Shown: piece after piece, positions 44,233-53,263 of the stretch | Layout of the letters: each line of letters starts with the position of its first letter | Numbering within the stretch: the first letter of the stretch is position 1 | Assembly: GCA_024256265.1 (NCBI GenBank) | Contig: JACGUK010000006.1 | Span: 62,001 to 126,000, forward strand | DNA from: an archaeon | Lineage (GTDB): Archaea > Thermoproteota > Nitrososphaeria > Nitrososphaerales > JACAEJ01 | Direction of reading: 5' to 3' | DNA length: 64,000 bases | Program-made: the position numbers and the translations under genes | The notes under the pieces: generated by a model | Database searches by the model: none | Told to the model about the DNA's origin: nothing | What the model saw: the letters and a program-made list of their open reading frames with translations, nothing else

Positions 44233-44842
44233 AGTACCTTTTTCCTTGCCTAAGAGCTATGATCATAGCCGATCTTTGATCTCTTACAACTTTCTTGCTG
44301 GGCTTTATTTTAGAGAGGGAGGATGTTCCTCTTTCATCCACTAGCTCGATTATTGTATTCTTAAGGCGCTTTGATAGCTCATTGGCTATCTTCTCTGCCA
44401 TCTCTGGTTCACCATTGCCAATTCTGATGATCTTCTTTTTGGCATGAGTGCTCATCATCAATCTTACAACTTTGGCTATAGTTTCATCTACAGAATTTAA
44501 AACATCTCCCATCAACTCTTTTTGCCTATAATAGACAGCTATGCCTATCCTCTTTCCAGGATCGATGCCTATGATTATGGATTCATCACTATTGCTGTAA
44601 AGATTATCGATGATCCTCTCCTTAGCAAGATAAGGGTCTTTACTCAACTCTTCCAAAAATAGGACTTTATCATGGCTTATCAGATTCTTCTCTTTCTCGG
44701 TGGTTATGACGAGCCTTACGCTTGGACTCAAAACCTCTCCTGGCATTACATTATGGAATTTTAGCCCCATCTCCTTCAGCATATTCATGATTCTGTAGTA
44801 AGCCCTACCGTCAAGGGTCATTACGGCTATTTCATGGGGCAA
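44222..44842 (-). CDS. RNase H-fold (RuvC/YqgF-like) protein coupled to Clp1
   Basis: A 206-aa protein. Its first about 85 residues are a small alpha/beta region; from about 90 comes IIGIDPGKRIGIAVYY, the first Asp-containing strand of the RNase H fold, followed by RIGNGEPEMAEKI and IIELVDERGTSS, an acidic motif that resembles YqgF's DER-T. It ends in RDQRSAMIIALR with another catalytic-type Asp. A structure-specific or RNA-processing nuclease is likely. The 11-base overlap with the Clp1-type kinase gene points to a joint role in RNA-end processing. Confidence 0.72.
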   Translation of the reverse strand: MPHEIAVMTLDGRAYYRIMNMLKEMGLKFHNVMPGEVLSPSVRLVITTEKEKNLISHDKVLFLEELSKDPYLAKERIIDNLYSNSDESIIIGIDPGKRIGIAVYYRQKELMGDVLNSVDETIAKVVRLMMSTHAKKKIIRIGNGEPEMAEKIANELSKRLKNTIIELVDERGTSSLSKIKPSKKVVRDQRSAMIIALRQGKRYFGD

Positions 44843-45001
44843 AATATCACCATAGAGATGCTATTGCATCTAATTAGATGATTATAGGTAAGATAAATGT
44901 GTTACACTCTAACAAACCTTCACGTATACGCTTTGATTTTGTGAAAGATAAGTAGAGTTTGTATTCGTCCAACCTTTTAAATTTCAGTAATTTTTATACC
45001 T

Positions 45002-45340
45002 TTAGTGCGGGATCTCAAGCCAAACTGCAGGTTTGTTTCCGACAGCCCATCCATCATGTCCAGGAGGTACCACCCCTATATCGCCTGGACCAAATTCTTC
45101 TTCCTTCCCGTCACTCATGCGTGCGTGTAACCTCCCAGAGATCACATAAATAAGGTGGTGTTTTTGACAGCTTTCAGTCTTTACAACTGACTTCAGGTGT
45201 TTTGACCATCGCCATCCAGGTTCTGCGGTGACTCGTTGAAATGTGAGACCTCCGACTGTAACAACCTCAACCTTTAACTTCTCCCCCGGCTTCGTAGTAT
45301 TATCTGGCCTGTCTAGACTCTTTTTCTCGATAGTTATCAT
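45002..45340 (-). CDS. Cupin-domain protein
   Basis: This 112-aa cupin has GWRWSKHLKSVV, SCQKHHLIYVISGRLHARMS and GPGDIGVVPPGHDGWAVG, with His, Glu-type ligands in both cupin motifs. Its codons are more G+C-rich than the neighbours, and it stands alone, which may mean transfer from another genome. Substrate unknown. Confidence 0.8.
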   Translation of the reverse strand: MITIEKKSLDRPDNTTKPGEKLKVEVVTVGGLTFQRVTAEPGWRWSKHLKSVVKTESCQKHHLIYVISGRLHARMSDGKEEEFGPGDIGVVPPGHDGWAVGNKPAVWLEIPH

Positions 45341-45436
45341 ATTCTCTCACTATCTTTTATTTATTTGATTATAATAAAAGTTTTGGTTAAGACGAACAAA
45401 AGGGTTAATTGATTGTTAAAATATGAAAGGAAATAG

Positions 45437-46126
45437 ATGGTCTTTTCGAATCGTGAGAGCCTCATAGAAGTGATGGAAAAGTTGCCTTTAGGAGGCACTA
45501 TATCTATAGAACCTAATGATTGTTCATTGATACTGGAAAGATCGGCTTTGAATGTGATTTTAAGCGAGGATAGCTTCATCAAAACATTGTTCATTGCCAA
45601 TACAGTAGATACTGCTTTAAAGGAAGGGTCAGTAGTTTACATTGATTTTGATACCATCTTTTCAGCCTTTTTGAATTTAATCATTCATGATACCAAAAAT
45701 TTGGATAATTTGCTCATCTTAAGACCTGATATTGAAGATGTTGAGAAGAATATGGCTTATGCTTGCTCTCTCTCCTCACCTTATGTAAAGCTCATAATAT
45801 TAGATTCTATAACTACCCTATACTATCTTCTTGATAGTAAGGCACCATCAGATGTCAACAGAAAGATAAGCGTTTATCTGAGTTTATTACAAAGTTTAGC
45901 GAAGAGATTCAATATGCCTATTATAGTAACAAGCATGATAAGGGCGAAGAGAGTTAAGCAAGCTGAGCCTTGGCTCACTTCCCCAACAGGTGGTAGAGCT
46001 TTGTTAAAATCCAAGACAGTTTTAAAGTTGAATAAAATCTTTGATCATATAGAGATCAACGTAATAAAGCATGAGAATAACGCATTTATTAGCAAAACCT
46101 TCAAACTACCTATAAGACTAGAGTGA
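45437..46126 (+). CDS. RecA/RadB-like protein lacking the P-loop
   Basis: This 229-aa protein has features of the RadA/RadB ATPase core: VVYIDFDTIFSAFLN in the position of a nucleotide-proximal strand, KLIILDSITTLYYLL as Walker B, LAKRFNMPIIVTSMI and a C-terminal strand pair. The region that should hold the Walker A GXXXXGKT instead reads ALNVILSEDSFIKTLFI, with no glycine-rich loop. It is therefore probably a degenerate, non-ATPase paralog. It ends 10 bases before cofE and is probably cotranscribed. Confidence 0.62.
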   Translation: MVFSNRESLIEVMEKLPLGGTISIEPNDCSLILERSALNVILSEDSFIKTLFIANTVDTALKEGSVVYIDFDTIFSAFLNLIIHDTKNLDNLLILRPDIEDVEKNMAYACSLSSPYVKLIILDSITTLYYLLDSKAPSDVNRKISVYLSLLQSLAKRFNMPIIVTSMIRAKRVKQAEPWLTSPTGGRALLKSKTVLKLNKIFDHIEINVIKHENNAFISKTFKLPIRLE

Positions 46127-46136
46127 GCATTAAGAA

Positions 46137-46985
46137 TTGGCTAAGAATATGAGTGTTAAATACATACCTATTCATTTGAGTGTGAAGAAGAAAAGATTCG
46201 ACCTATTTAAGACTATTTTAGATGAAGTGGAAAAAAATGGCGAAAGATTGGAAGATGGAGATATTATAGTGATATCGAGCAAGTTTGTGGCTATGTCAGA
46301 GGGTAGATTGGTAAGATTATCAGATGTAATCCCAAGCCCTGAGGCTGAAGATTTGGCATCAACGACTCACATGCCAAGCAATCTTGCTGAGTTAATATTG
46401 AGAGAGGCTGATTCTGTCTTTGCAGGGATGCCTGGCTTCGCTTTGTCTATAAAGGATGGTGTTTTCACTCCTAACGCTGGGATAGATAGATCTAATGTGC
46501 AAGAAGGCTGGGCTATACTCTACCCAAGAGTGCCCTTTAGAAAGGCTGAGATGCTGAGAAGAAGAATACTCTTAGAATCTGGGAAGAAGGTCGGGATAGT
46601 GATAACAGATAGCAGATTGTTACCATTAAGGTCAGGCACAACTGGGATAGCTATAGGAGTGGCTGGCTTTGATCCAGTCAAGGATGAGAGGGGAAGAAAA
46701 GACCTTTTCAACAACATATTAAGAGTTACTTTACGTGCTTTAGCTGATGATATAAGTGCAGGGGCTCAATTGATAATGGGAGAGGCTGATGAAGGGACAC
46801 CTATAGTCATAATTAGAAATACTGGTATAAAATTACATGATAAGCCCATAGATCATGAGCAGATGACTGTTGATTATGATGAATGCCTATATGTAAGAGG
46901 ACTAGCATATAAAAATCGATCTATCTTCGAAGGCAAATCTAGCCAGTTCTTTAATAAGAAAAATAGTAAACAAAATTATATGTAA
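46137..46985 (+). CDS. cofE: Coenzyme F420-0:L-glutamate ligase CofE
   Basis: CofE adds glutamates to F420-0 using GTP. The 282-aa protein shows DGDIIVISSKFVAMSEGR, ANAGIDRSNVQEGWAILYP (family motif NAGIDxSN), VGIVITDSRLLPLRSGTTGIA and the DEGTPIVIIRNT region. The TTG at 46137 or ATG at 46149 (MSVKYIPIHLSV) are possible starts. Presence of CofE means the organism makes F420 and may run F420-dependent redox enzymes. Confidence 0.93.
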   Translation: MAKNMSVKYIPIHLSVKKKRFDLFKTILDEVEKNGERLEDGDIIVISSKFVAMSEGRLVRLSDVIPSPEAEDLASTTHMPSNLAELILREADSVFAGMPGFALSIKDGVFTPNAGIDRSNVQEGWAILYPRVPFRKAEMLRRRILLESGKKVGIVITDSRLLPLRSGTTGIAIGVAGFDPVKDERGRKDLFNNILRVTLRALADDISAGAQLIMGEADEGTPIVIIRNTGIKLHDKPIDHEQMTVDYDECLYVRGLAYKNRSIFEGKSSQFFNKKNSKQNYM

Positions 46986-47039
46986 GGTTGAAGTGATATA
47001 ACCAAATTATTTTTATTCTACCTTCTTTTTGGTCAAAAA

Positions 47040-47213
47040 ATGGAATTGCCTTTCGAAATAGTTTGTGATAATTGTGGTGCATCTTTGTACTCTGGGATGG
47101 ATCTAAAGTATGCAAGTAAAATTTTGAAGCTCTACAATGGTAGGTGCAAAAAGTGTGGCGAGCCCTTGTCTCTTCGAGATTTTATAGTGGAGATAGAACC
47201 GATAGAAAAATAA
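47040..47213 (+). CDS. Short zinc-ribbon protein
   Basis: A 57-aa protein (MELPFEIVCDNCGASLYSGM...), with VCDNCGASL and GRCKKCGEPL knuckles about 27 residues apart, ends at TAA 47211-47213, 72 bases before topA on the same strand. Small archaeal proteins of this kind occur near transcription and topology genes; no specific role can be assigned. Confidence 0.65.
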   Translation: MELPFEIVCDNCGASLYSGMDLKYASKILKLYNGRCKKCGEPLSLRDFIVEIEPIEK

Positions 47214-47285
47214 AAAGTAAAATGCCATATAGTGAGGATTTTATTCCTAAATTGAAATCATTTTGATGATTCAGCAGGTGATTCG

Positions 47286-49391
47286 ATGAGATACACTTTA
47301 TTGATAGCAGAAAAGCCAGACGCTATGAGAAAGATAGGAGAATCTTTGGCAGAGGATGGAACTTTAAAGAGAATTGTAACTGATCAAGGTGTAGATTATT
47401 ATGAATTTATAAGAAATAATAAGAGGCATTTAATTGTAGCAGCAGTAGGGCACCTCTTCAACTTAAGCCCTATTGAAAGAGGGAAGTGGGTTTATCCTAT
47501 TTTTGATGCTGAATGGAGACCTAGCTTTGAAGTAAGAAAGCAATCAAGCTTCTCTAAGAGATATTTTGAAGCCATAAAAGATGTGGCAAAAGATGCATCA
47601 GATTTCATTGTATGCTGTGATTATGATACAGAAGGGGATGTTATAGGCTCAAATATTCTGAAGTTTATATGTGATGCCAAAGATGCAAAGAGAATGAAGT
47701 TTAGCGCAATGACGAGAGAAGAGCTTATAGATTCTTATAAGAATATGTCGAATCATTTAGACTTTGGTCAGATAGAAGCTGGCTTGACTAGGCATTGGCT
47801 GGATTGGCTTTGGGGTTTGAACTTAACTCGTGCCTTGACTTTAGCTATGAAGAACCAGGCAGAGAAAGGTTTCAAGATTCTCTCAACAGGCAGAGTGCAA
47901 GGTCCAACATTAGCTTTACTTTTAGAAAGAGAGTTAGAGATAAGAAGATTCGTTTCAAAGCCATACTGGCAGTTAGAGTTACATTGTAAAGTAGATGATA
48001 ATGAAATAATAGCTATGCATGAGAAAGGCCAATTTTGGGATAAGGATGAAGCTGATAGAGTATTAAAAGAGTGTAAAGGAAAGGATGTGATAGTAAAGGA
48101 TATTGCCAAAAGACAGTATAGGCAAATGCCTCCTTACCCATTCAATACAACAGATTTACAGTCTGAGGCTTACTCTCAATTCAAATTCTCTCCTTCTCAG
48201 ACCCTTGATCTTGCGGAGAGCTTGTATCAGATGGGTGCCATATCTTACCCAAGAACATCGAGTCAGAAGTTGCCTATAGGAATAGGTTATGAAAAGATAT
48301 TGAGGGCTCTATCATCTATAGAGTATTACAACGAACTATGTAATGATCTTCTAAAAAGGAGTAAATTGATCCCTCATGAAGGACCTAAAGAGGACCCTGC
48401 CCATCCTGCCATATACCCAACTTCTGAAGTCCCAGACTTAAGAAAGCTCACTGCTCAGCAGAGGAAAGTCTATGATTTAGTTGTAAGAAGGTTCATGGCT
48501 ACTTTTGCTGATCCTGCTATAAGAGAGAGTATAAACTTGACTTTAGCCATAAAGGAGAATAATTTTATAGCAATAGGGAGGAGGAATATTTCATTAGGCT
48601 GGGCAAGATTTTACTCTCCTTACACTACTCTTGAAGAGCAAATTTTGCCAGAGGTTAAAATAGGTCAAAGGTTGGAGAATTTGAAGATAGATATGCTTGA
48701 GAAATGGACAGAGCCTCCAGATAGATATAGTCAAGGGTCTATTATAAAAGAAATGGAGAAGAGGAATCTTGGCACTAGAGCCACAAGGGCTGAGATACTT
48801 CAAACTCTTTATGGGAGAAATTACATTTCAGGAAAGAGCATAAAGGTCACAAAATTGGGCGAGATGGTCACAAATGTGTTAAGAGATTTTTGTCCAAGGA
48901 TAATAAGCGAGGAATTGACAAGAAATTTTGAGGAAGAGATGGAGCTTGTAATGCAAGAGAAGAGAAAGAAGGATGAAGTAATCGAAGAAGCTATAGATTT
49001 CTTGATGGAGATTCTTAACGAGATAAAAAGAAATGAGAGAAGGATGGGAGAAGCATTGTTAAAGGGCTTGATGGATTCTAGAGAAGAAGAGAGAAGGCTT
49101 GGTATATGCCAGAAATGCAAAGGAGAACTAAGGATTATCAGATCAAGAAAAAGCGGAAAGGTATTTGTAGGATGTAGTTCTTACCCTAATTGCAAAAATT
49201 CATACCCATTGCCACAAAGCGCAAAGATAACTCCTTTAGGTAGAGTATGTGAAAAGTGCTTAACCCCAATAATTCAAGTCAATAGAAAAGGGAAGAGAAC
49301 TTTTACTATGTGCCTTGATCCTAAATGCCCAACGAAGTCAAACCTTTCAAATAAGAATGCATCTAAAATACAAGGTGTTGATAATGCTTAA
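47286..49391 (+). CDS. topA: DNA topoisomerase I (type IA), archaeal
   Basis: The 701-aa enzyme relaxes DNA by single-strand passage. The TOPRIM domain starts TLLIAEKPDAMRKIGESL and has VCCDYDTEGDVIG with the metal-binding D-x-D. The catalytic Tyr lies in AISYPRTSSQKLP, after GRVQGPTLALLLE. Two C-terminal zinc fingers follow (CQKC...GCSSYPNC, then CEKC...MCLDPKC). It lacks a helicase domain, so it is not reverse gyrase. Confidence 0.96.
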   Translation: MRYTLLIAEKPDAMRKIGESLAEDGTLKRIVTDQGVDYYEFIRNNKRHLIVAAVGHLFNLSPIERGKWVYPIFDAEWRPSFEVRKQSSFSKRYFEAIKDVAKDASDFIVCCDYDTEGDVIGSNILKFICDAKDAKRMKFSAMTREELIDSYKNMSNHLDFGQIEAGLTRHWLDWLWGLNLTRALTLAMKNQAEKGFKILSTGRVQGPTLALLLERELEIRRFVSKPYWQLELHCKVDDNEIIAMHEKGQFWDKDEADRVLKECKGKDVIVKDIAKRQYRQMPPYPFNTTDLQSEAYSQFKFSPSQTLDLAESLYQMGAISYPRTSSQKLPIGIGYEKILRALSSIEYYNELCNDLLKRSKLIPHEGPKEDPAHPAIYPTSEVPDLRKLTAQQRKVYDLVVRRFMATFADPAIRESINLTLAIKENNFIAIGRRNISLGWARFYSPYTTLEEQILPEVKIGQRLENLKIDMLEKWTEPPDRYSQGSIIKEMEKRNLGTRATRAEILQTLYGRNYISGKSIKVTKLGEMVTNVLRDFCPRIISEELTRNFEEEMELVMQEKRKKDEVIEEAIDFLMEILNEIKRNERRMGEALLKGLMDSREEERRLGICQKCKGELRIIRSRKSGKVFVGCSSYPNCKNSYPLPQSAKITPLGRVCEKCLTPIIQVNRKGKRTFTMCLDPKCPTKSNLSNKNASKIQGVDNA

Positions 49392-49442
49392 AACTAAGAA
49401 ATTCATAATGCTTAATATCATTTAGCGTTTGGAGGGAATAGA

Positions 49443-49862
49443 ATGGGGATAAAAAAGAGATTTTTAGGCTTTTACTACATTGTTTTAGAAAGGATAAAGC
49501 AATTAATAGGCAAGAAAAGGCTCATTAGATTATACAGTATATTTAGCCTAAGAAGATTAATAGAAATAGCCTATATGCTTGCTCTTTTATTTTTATTCGC
49601 TGGCATAATAAATGCCTTATTGGAAGGTCAATATTACTCCGACTATACAATCGTACCCTCTTTCAGAATTCAAAGCCTTGTGGAGACTTTTTTGAACCTT
49701 TTCGCAATTATAATTGGTACATCAGGAATCTATCTTATGTATTTAGGTGGGAGAAGGACTGGTGCAAAAAAAGCACCAAGTCTTTACGTTATATCAGGCT
49801 TGACTGTTCTTATAATAAGCGTACTCATCTGGCTATTTATAATAGGTGTAAAAGGCGGGTAA
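49443..49862 (+). CDS. Small three-helix membrane protein
   Basis: A 139-aa protein with a basic N-terminal region and three hydrophobic helices (about 39-60 IAYMLALLFLFAGIINALL, 81-101 FLNLFAIIIGTSGIYLMYLG, 114-134 SGLTVLIISVLIWLFIIGV). It is 51 bases after topA with a GGAGGG ribosome site. No known family recognised. Confidence 0.65.
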   Translation: MGIKKRFLGFYYIVLERIKQLIGKKRLIRLYSIFSLRRLIEIAYMLALLFLFAGIINALLEGQYYSDYTIVPSFRIQSLVETFLNLFAIIIGTSGIYLMYLGGRRTGAKKAPSLYVISGLTVLIISVLIWLFIIGVKGG

Positions 49863-49923
49863 GTTCCCATTATAGAGTGTATGGCATTGCCTAACTCATT
49901 ATGATAAGACTAGTGAATGAGAG

Positions 49924-50181
49924 TTATTCCTTTGTCCCAGTTATCTTCTCCCACAATTTATGATGAGCATCGGCTTTTTGTCTAAATTCCTGAGCAATAT
50001 CTTGATATCCTTCTTCCAAGAATACGTTGCTTTCTTCCATCTCCCAAGCTATTAAGAATGATAAAGCATCAGCTATAGCATGCCTTTCTTCCTCAGTCAG
50101 TCTTTGAAACTTAATCTTAGGCATCTTCATCTTACTTATCTCATCCCGAGTTTTCCTTAGCTTTTCCCTGCTTAATCTCAT
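49924..50181 (-). CDS. Small charged helical protein
   Basis: An 85-aa, mostly helical protein (MRLSREKLRKTRDEISK, FQRLTEEERHAIADALSFLI, FLEEGYQDIAQEF). Codon use is like the neighbours and it is cleanly placed between genes on the other strand. Function unknown. Confidence 0.55.
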   Translation of the reverse strand: MRLSREKLRKTRDEISKMKMPKIKFQRLTEEERHAIADALSFLIAWEMEESNVFLEEGYQDIAQEFRQKADAHHKLWEKITGTKE

Positions 50182-50276
50182 GCTTCATACCTCCATTTTA
50201 CTTAACAATAACCTAATCCATCCCTTTTCATTCTTTGCATATCAAGATTACTTCTTAGCCTTCCTCCAGTAGTGCT

Positions 50277-51653
50277 TTAATCTAATGATCTTATGTATTT
50301 AACAATAAAATCTCTCTTCTCAATAGCCTTTTTAGCATTCTCTTCAACTTTAACCTTCAACTCATCAAGACCATAAGGTGCTTCTTCACCTACTACCTTC
50401 TTTATCCTTGTATAAGCTGATTCTCTGAACTTTAAATTCAAGTCCTTCTCTCCTTCAGGAGTAATCAAAGCTACTTTAGGCATGCCATCTTTAACGAATC
50501 CAACCTTTCTTATTCTTACTCCAGCTCTTCTAACCTCTTCTATTATTTCTTTAACGTAATCTTCATGAGTGAATATCATCAAAGCATCTAAAGAAACGCC
50601 AAGATAATCTATGCCTCTACTCTCAAGCAACTCTAAAACATTATGATTGACCAAGCTTCTAATCTCTTTTTCATCGAAGTAAAGGGCTATATTTGATAGC
50701 CTTGAAATCTCAGTTGCATCTCCTCTTATACCTCCATTTGTAACATCTGTCATAGCATAAATCTTCTTGATCAAACCTGAATCCAACAATGCTCTACATG
50801 CCTTTACGAATTGAATATTCAAAGTTTCTAAAATCAAATCATGCCTTCCTGAGTATATGGCTGCTGTGCAAATTGTACCTCCACCAGAACCCTCTGTCAT
50901 CAATATAGCACTACCAGGCTTTACTTTATGCCTTGCAGCAAGCATAGATTCATCTTCAGCTATACCAAAAGCTCCAACACAACCAGTCATCCTATCACCT
51001 ATTACCATGTCTCCACCAATTCTCAGTGTGCTACCTGTCAAGATAGGAGTATTAGTGAGCATAGATACAGCGCTAACCCCTGCCTCAAAGTCGAAGAGTT
51101 TTCCAACATCTCCATCATCAGCAAGATGAAGATCTATGAACATGCCAACAGGTTTAGCTCCTTTAACGTAAACATCTCTTAAAGTGGCTCTAGATGCATG
51201 AAAGCCAGCCAAGAAGGGAAAATCGCTAAGCCTAGAGTGCATACCATCTACAGCAGCAACTAAAACTCTTCCTTTTACTTCTATGGCTCCTGCATCATCA
51301 TGATATAATGGATATAGTAATGCTCTACTGCTAGTAGGCTTTCCTGCTATCTCAGCCAATTTTCTATGAACAAAGAAGTCTCCCTCTCCCCTTGAGCCAA
51401 CTCCCATTAATCCCATATTAACTCTTGATTTTGCATAATCTATTATTAATTTCACAATATTTGATTTTGGAATATTGCTAGAATCTTTAACTTCATCTAT
51501 AATGGCATTGGCAATTCTTTCAGCAGATTTATTGCTTAGATTGTCTTTATAGATTAATATTTCATCTATTAATCTATTCTTCACTTCTTCTATTCTCATT
51601 CCTTTAGCTATCAGCCTTCTAGTCAAGCCTTCAAGATCAGACAAAAGTATCAA
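50277..51653 (-). CDS. AIR synthase-related (PurM/selenophosphate-synthetase-like) protein
   Basis: The 458-aa protein has PurM-fold features: VGSRGEGDFFVHRKLAEI, YHDDAGAIEVKGRVLVAAVDGMHSRL (broken into the metal/ATP motifs DDAG and DGMHS), GDMVIGDRMTGCVG, SGGGTICTAAI and DVTNGGIRGDATEI. The extra 70 residues at the N-terminus and absence of an N-terminal Cys/Sec distinguish it from SelD. Such archaeal proteins appear near methanogen cofactor genes, but the reaction is unknown. It is divergent, with an 18-base gap, from the chorismate lyase gene. Confidence 0.78.
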   Translation of the reverse strand: MILLSDLEGLTRRLIAKGMRIEEVKNRLIDEILIYKDNLSNKSAERIANAIIDEVKDSSNIPKSNIVKLIIDYAKSRVNMGLMGVGSRGEGDFFVHRKLAEIAGKPTSSRALLYPLYHDDAGAIEVKGRVLVAAVDGMHSRLSDFPFLAGFHASRATLRDVYVKGAKPVGMFIDLHLADDGDVGKLFDFEAGVSAVSMLTNTPILTGSTLRIGGDMVIGDRMTGCVGAFGIAEDESMLAARHKVKPGSAILMTEGSGGGTICTAAIYSGRHDLILETLNIQFVKACRALLDSGLIKKIYAMTDVTNGGIRGDATEISRLSNIALYFDEKEIRSLVNHNVLELLESRGIDYLGVSLDALMIFTHEDYVKEIIEEVRRAGVRIRKVGFVKDGMPKVALITPEGEKDLNLKFRESAYTRIKKVVGEEAPYGLDELKVKVEENAKKAIEKRDFIVKYIRSLD

Positions 51654-51671
51654 GATTGGATTGGCTTTTCC

Positions 51672-52304
51672 TTGATTTATGTATTACGTAATAGCATAGT
51701 TCTTAAGTTTCTAATTCATATCAATGATGAGATAATGAAAAGATTGAAGGGCATGAAGATTGATGAGATGCTAAAGGCAATAAATGATATAGAGAAGAAG
51801 ATAGGCTTCAAATTGTCAGATGTTCAAAAGATACTGCTTACTACTGATGGCTCAGTTACAAGAATATTAGAAGTCTTGACTAAAAAGTCTGTTGTGATAA
51901 AAACAAAGATTAAAACATCTATAAAGGCTGATGAAGATTTGGCTAAAGATTTGAAGATAAAATCTGGAGAGATTGTGAACTATAGAGTGGTTCATTTAAA
52001 GAACCCTGATGATAAGGCATTGATATTTGCAAGGTCATGGACTCCTATTATGGGATTAAATGAAAATATAAAAAGAGACTTGACTTCAGCAGACATACCT
52101 ATAGGTAAGATTTTAATTAAGCATAAGATTGAGACAAGAAGAGAGATAACATCTATTAAAATTATTAATGCTGATGATGAAATTGCAGAGGCTTTTAATA
52201 TAAAATTTGGAGATTTGATGCTATCTAGATACTATAACATAATACATGAGGCTAAGATGCTTATAAGGATAAATGAAGTATTCCCTGTATCGAGCTTCCT
52301 TTAA
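51672..52304 (+). CDS. Chorismate lyase-like protein (DUF98), 4-hydroxybenzoate synthesis for methanopterin
   Basis: The family converts chorismate to 4-hydroxybenzoate, the precursor of the aryl part of tetrahydromethanopterin, as known for MJ0807. Signatures: FKLSDVQKILLTTDGSVTRIL, LIFARSWTPI, IPIGKILIKHKIETRREI and MLSRYYNIIHEAKMLIRINE. The recorded start is TTG 51672, but ATG 51735 (MKRLKGMKIDEML) leaves room for a promoter in the 18-base divergent gap and is likelier. beta-RFAP synthase, the next enzyme, is at 58782. Its 3' end is duplicated in the island (54628-54791). Confidence 0.85.
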   Translation: MIYVLRNSIVLKFLIHINDEIMKRLKGMKIDEMLKAINDIEKKIGFKLSDVQKILLTTDGSVTRILEVLTKKSVVIKTKIKTSIKADEDLAKDLKIKSGEIVNYRVVHLKNPDDKALIFARSWTPIMGLNENIKRDLTSADIPIGKILIKHKIETRREITSIKIINADDEIAEAFNIKFGDLMLSRYYNIIHEAKMLIRINEVFPVSSFL

Positions 52305-52457
52305 TAGATGCTGAAACGCCCACAATATGTTAAAATATTAAAAAGCTGAAAAAATCTGGAGAAATATAGACTCAAAGTTACTTGAAGCTTTAAGAAAGAA
52401 TTTCGTAAGCTCGATATCCAGCTTTACTTAGTGTGGAGAGCTCCTATCGCTGAATGC

Positions 52458-52724
52458 TTAATAGATTTTATGACTGCCTACTGCTAAAAACTCTATTTCT
52501 TTTCTTTCAAAATCTACCCTGTATATCAATCGATACTTCAATCCCACTTCACATGAATAGCATCCTTTCCATGGTCCGTGAAGCATATGCCCCTCTTTCC
52601 TTGGATTGCTGCTGGCTAACAACCTTTCTATGGCAGTCGCTACTCTTCTCTTTGTTTCTTCGTCGAGTCTCCCGTAGCCTCTCTTGAAGGTTCCCGCAAA
52701 CTTGGCGGTCCAAAAAGAATGCAC
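52458..52724 (-). CDS. RelE/ParE-type mRNA interferase toxin
   Basis: An 88-aa toxin with a typical RelE fold pattern: FAGTFKRGYGRLDEETKRRV, MLHGPWKGCYSCEVGLKYRL and IYRVDFERKEIEFLAVGSH. The antitoxin is immediately upstream. RelE family toxins cut mRNA in the ribosome. The C-terminal ...HKIY contains the usual catalytic-type Tyr. Confidence 0.8.
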   Translation of the reverse strand: MHSFWTAKFAGTFKRGYGRLDEETKRRVATAIERLLASSNPRKEGHMLHGPWKGCYSCEVGLKYRLIYRVDFERKEIEFLAVGSHKIY

Positions 52725-52739
52725 TTTAAATCCCAGAGC

Positions 52740-52970
52740 TTAGGACTTAAGCCACTCCAGCGCTTCTTTGGCGCTTCTGAACCTCATCACCTTTCCTTCA
52801 CGAATCTCCTTCAAACCTTCAGCAATGTCTGCTTGAAGCTCTTTGCTAGACATCACTTCTAGAGTCGCCCAGATTTCATCCTCCGGAACGCCTTCCTTCA
52901 TAGCCTTCATTACAAATCTAACCATCTCATTAAATGTCTTTTTTTCAATAAGCAAAGCTGCTTCGACCAT
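52740..52970 (-). CDS. Antitoxin partner of the RelE-type toxin
   Basis: A 76-aa protein (FNEMVRFVMKAMKEGVPEDE, ADIAEGLKEIREGKVMRF, SAKEALEWL). Its C-terminal part is like the short toxin-neutralising tails that precede RelE genes. It starts 15 bases before the toxin on the same strand, so the two form a pair. DNA-binding family is not clear. Confidence 0.65.
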   Translation of the reverse strand: MVEAALLIEKKTFNEMVRFVMKAMKEGVPEDEIWATLEVMSSKELQADIAEGLKEIREGKVMRFRSAKEALEWLKS

Positions 52971-53039
52971 GCCAATTACCTTATCTGCATCTAAGTATGT
53001 TTTCTTCCCAGCATATATTATTTTCCCACACTTTTATAA

Positions 53040-53185
53040 TGTAGACTCAGAAAGCCTCTTCGAGGAGAACTATCAGGTAAATGGAGTATAAGGATAGGAG
53101 ATTATAGGATTATTACGTAATATATGAAAATGAGAAAACTATCATACTCTATAACTTAAGGAATAGAAAATTAGCATATAGATGA
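53040..53185 (+). pseudogene. RelE/ParE toxin remnant, copy 1
   Basis: The C-terminal half of a RelE-type gene remains: KPLRGELSGKWSIRIGDYRI in one frame, then VIYENEKTIILYNLRNRKLA in the next. One T added at about 53102 (ATTATTACG) would join them to read RIIYVIYENEKT. The N-terminal half is missing. A nearly identical sequence is at 55243-55326, part of an old tandem duplication. Confidence 0.65.
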
Positions 53186-53263
53186 TCCTTCGTTTATAAT
53201 GCTCAGGGAGATTCTTGATGGACTTTCTAGCTCTCTGGGAGGTGATTATTTGAAACAAATAGT

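Noticed and set aside
52305..52457. Possible antitoxin remnant between chorismate lyase and RelE
   Set aside because: Short readable stretches need frameshifts and match no family.
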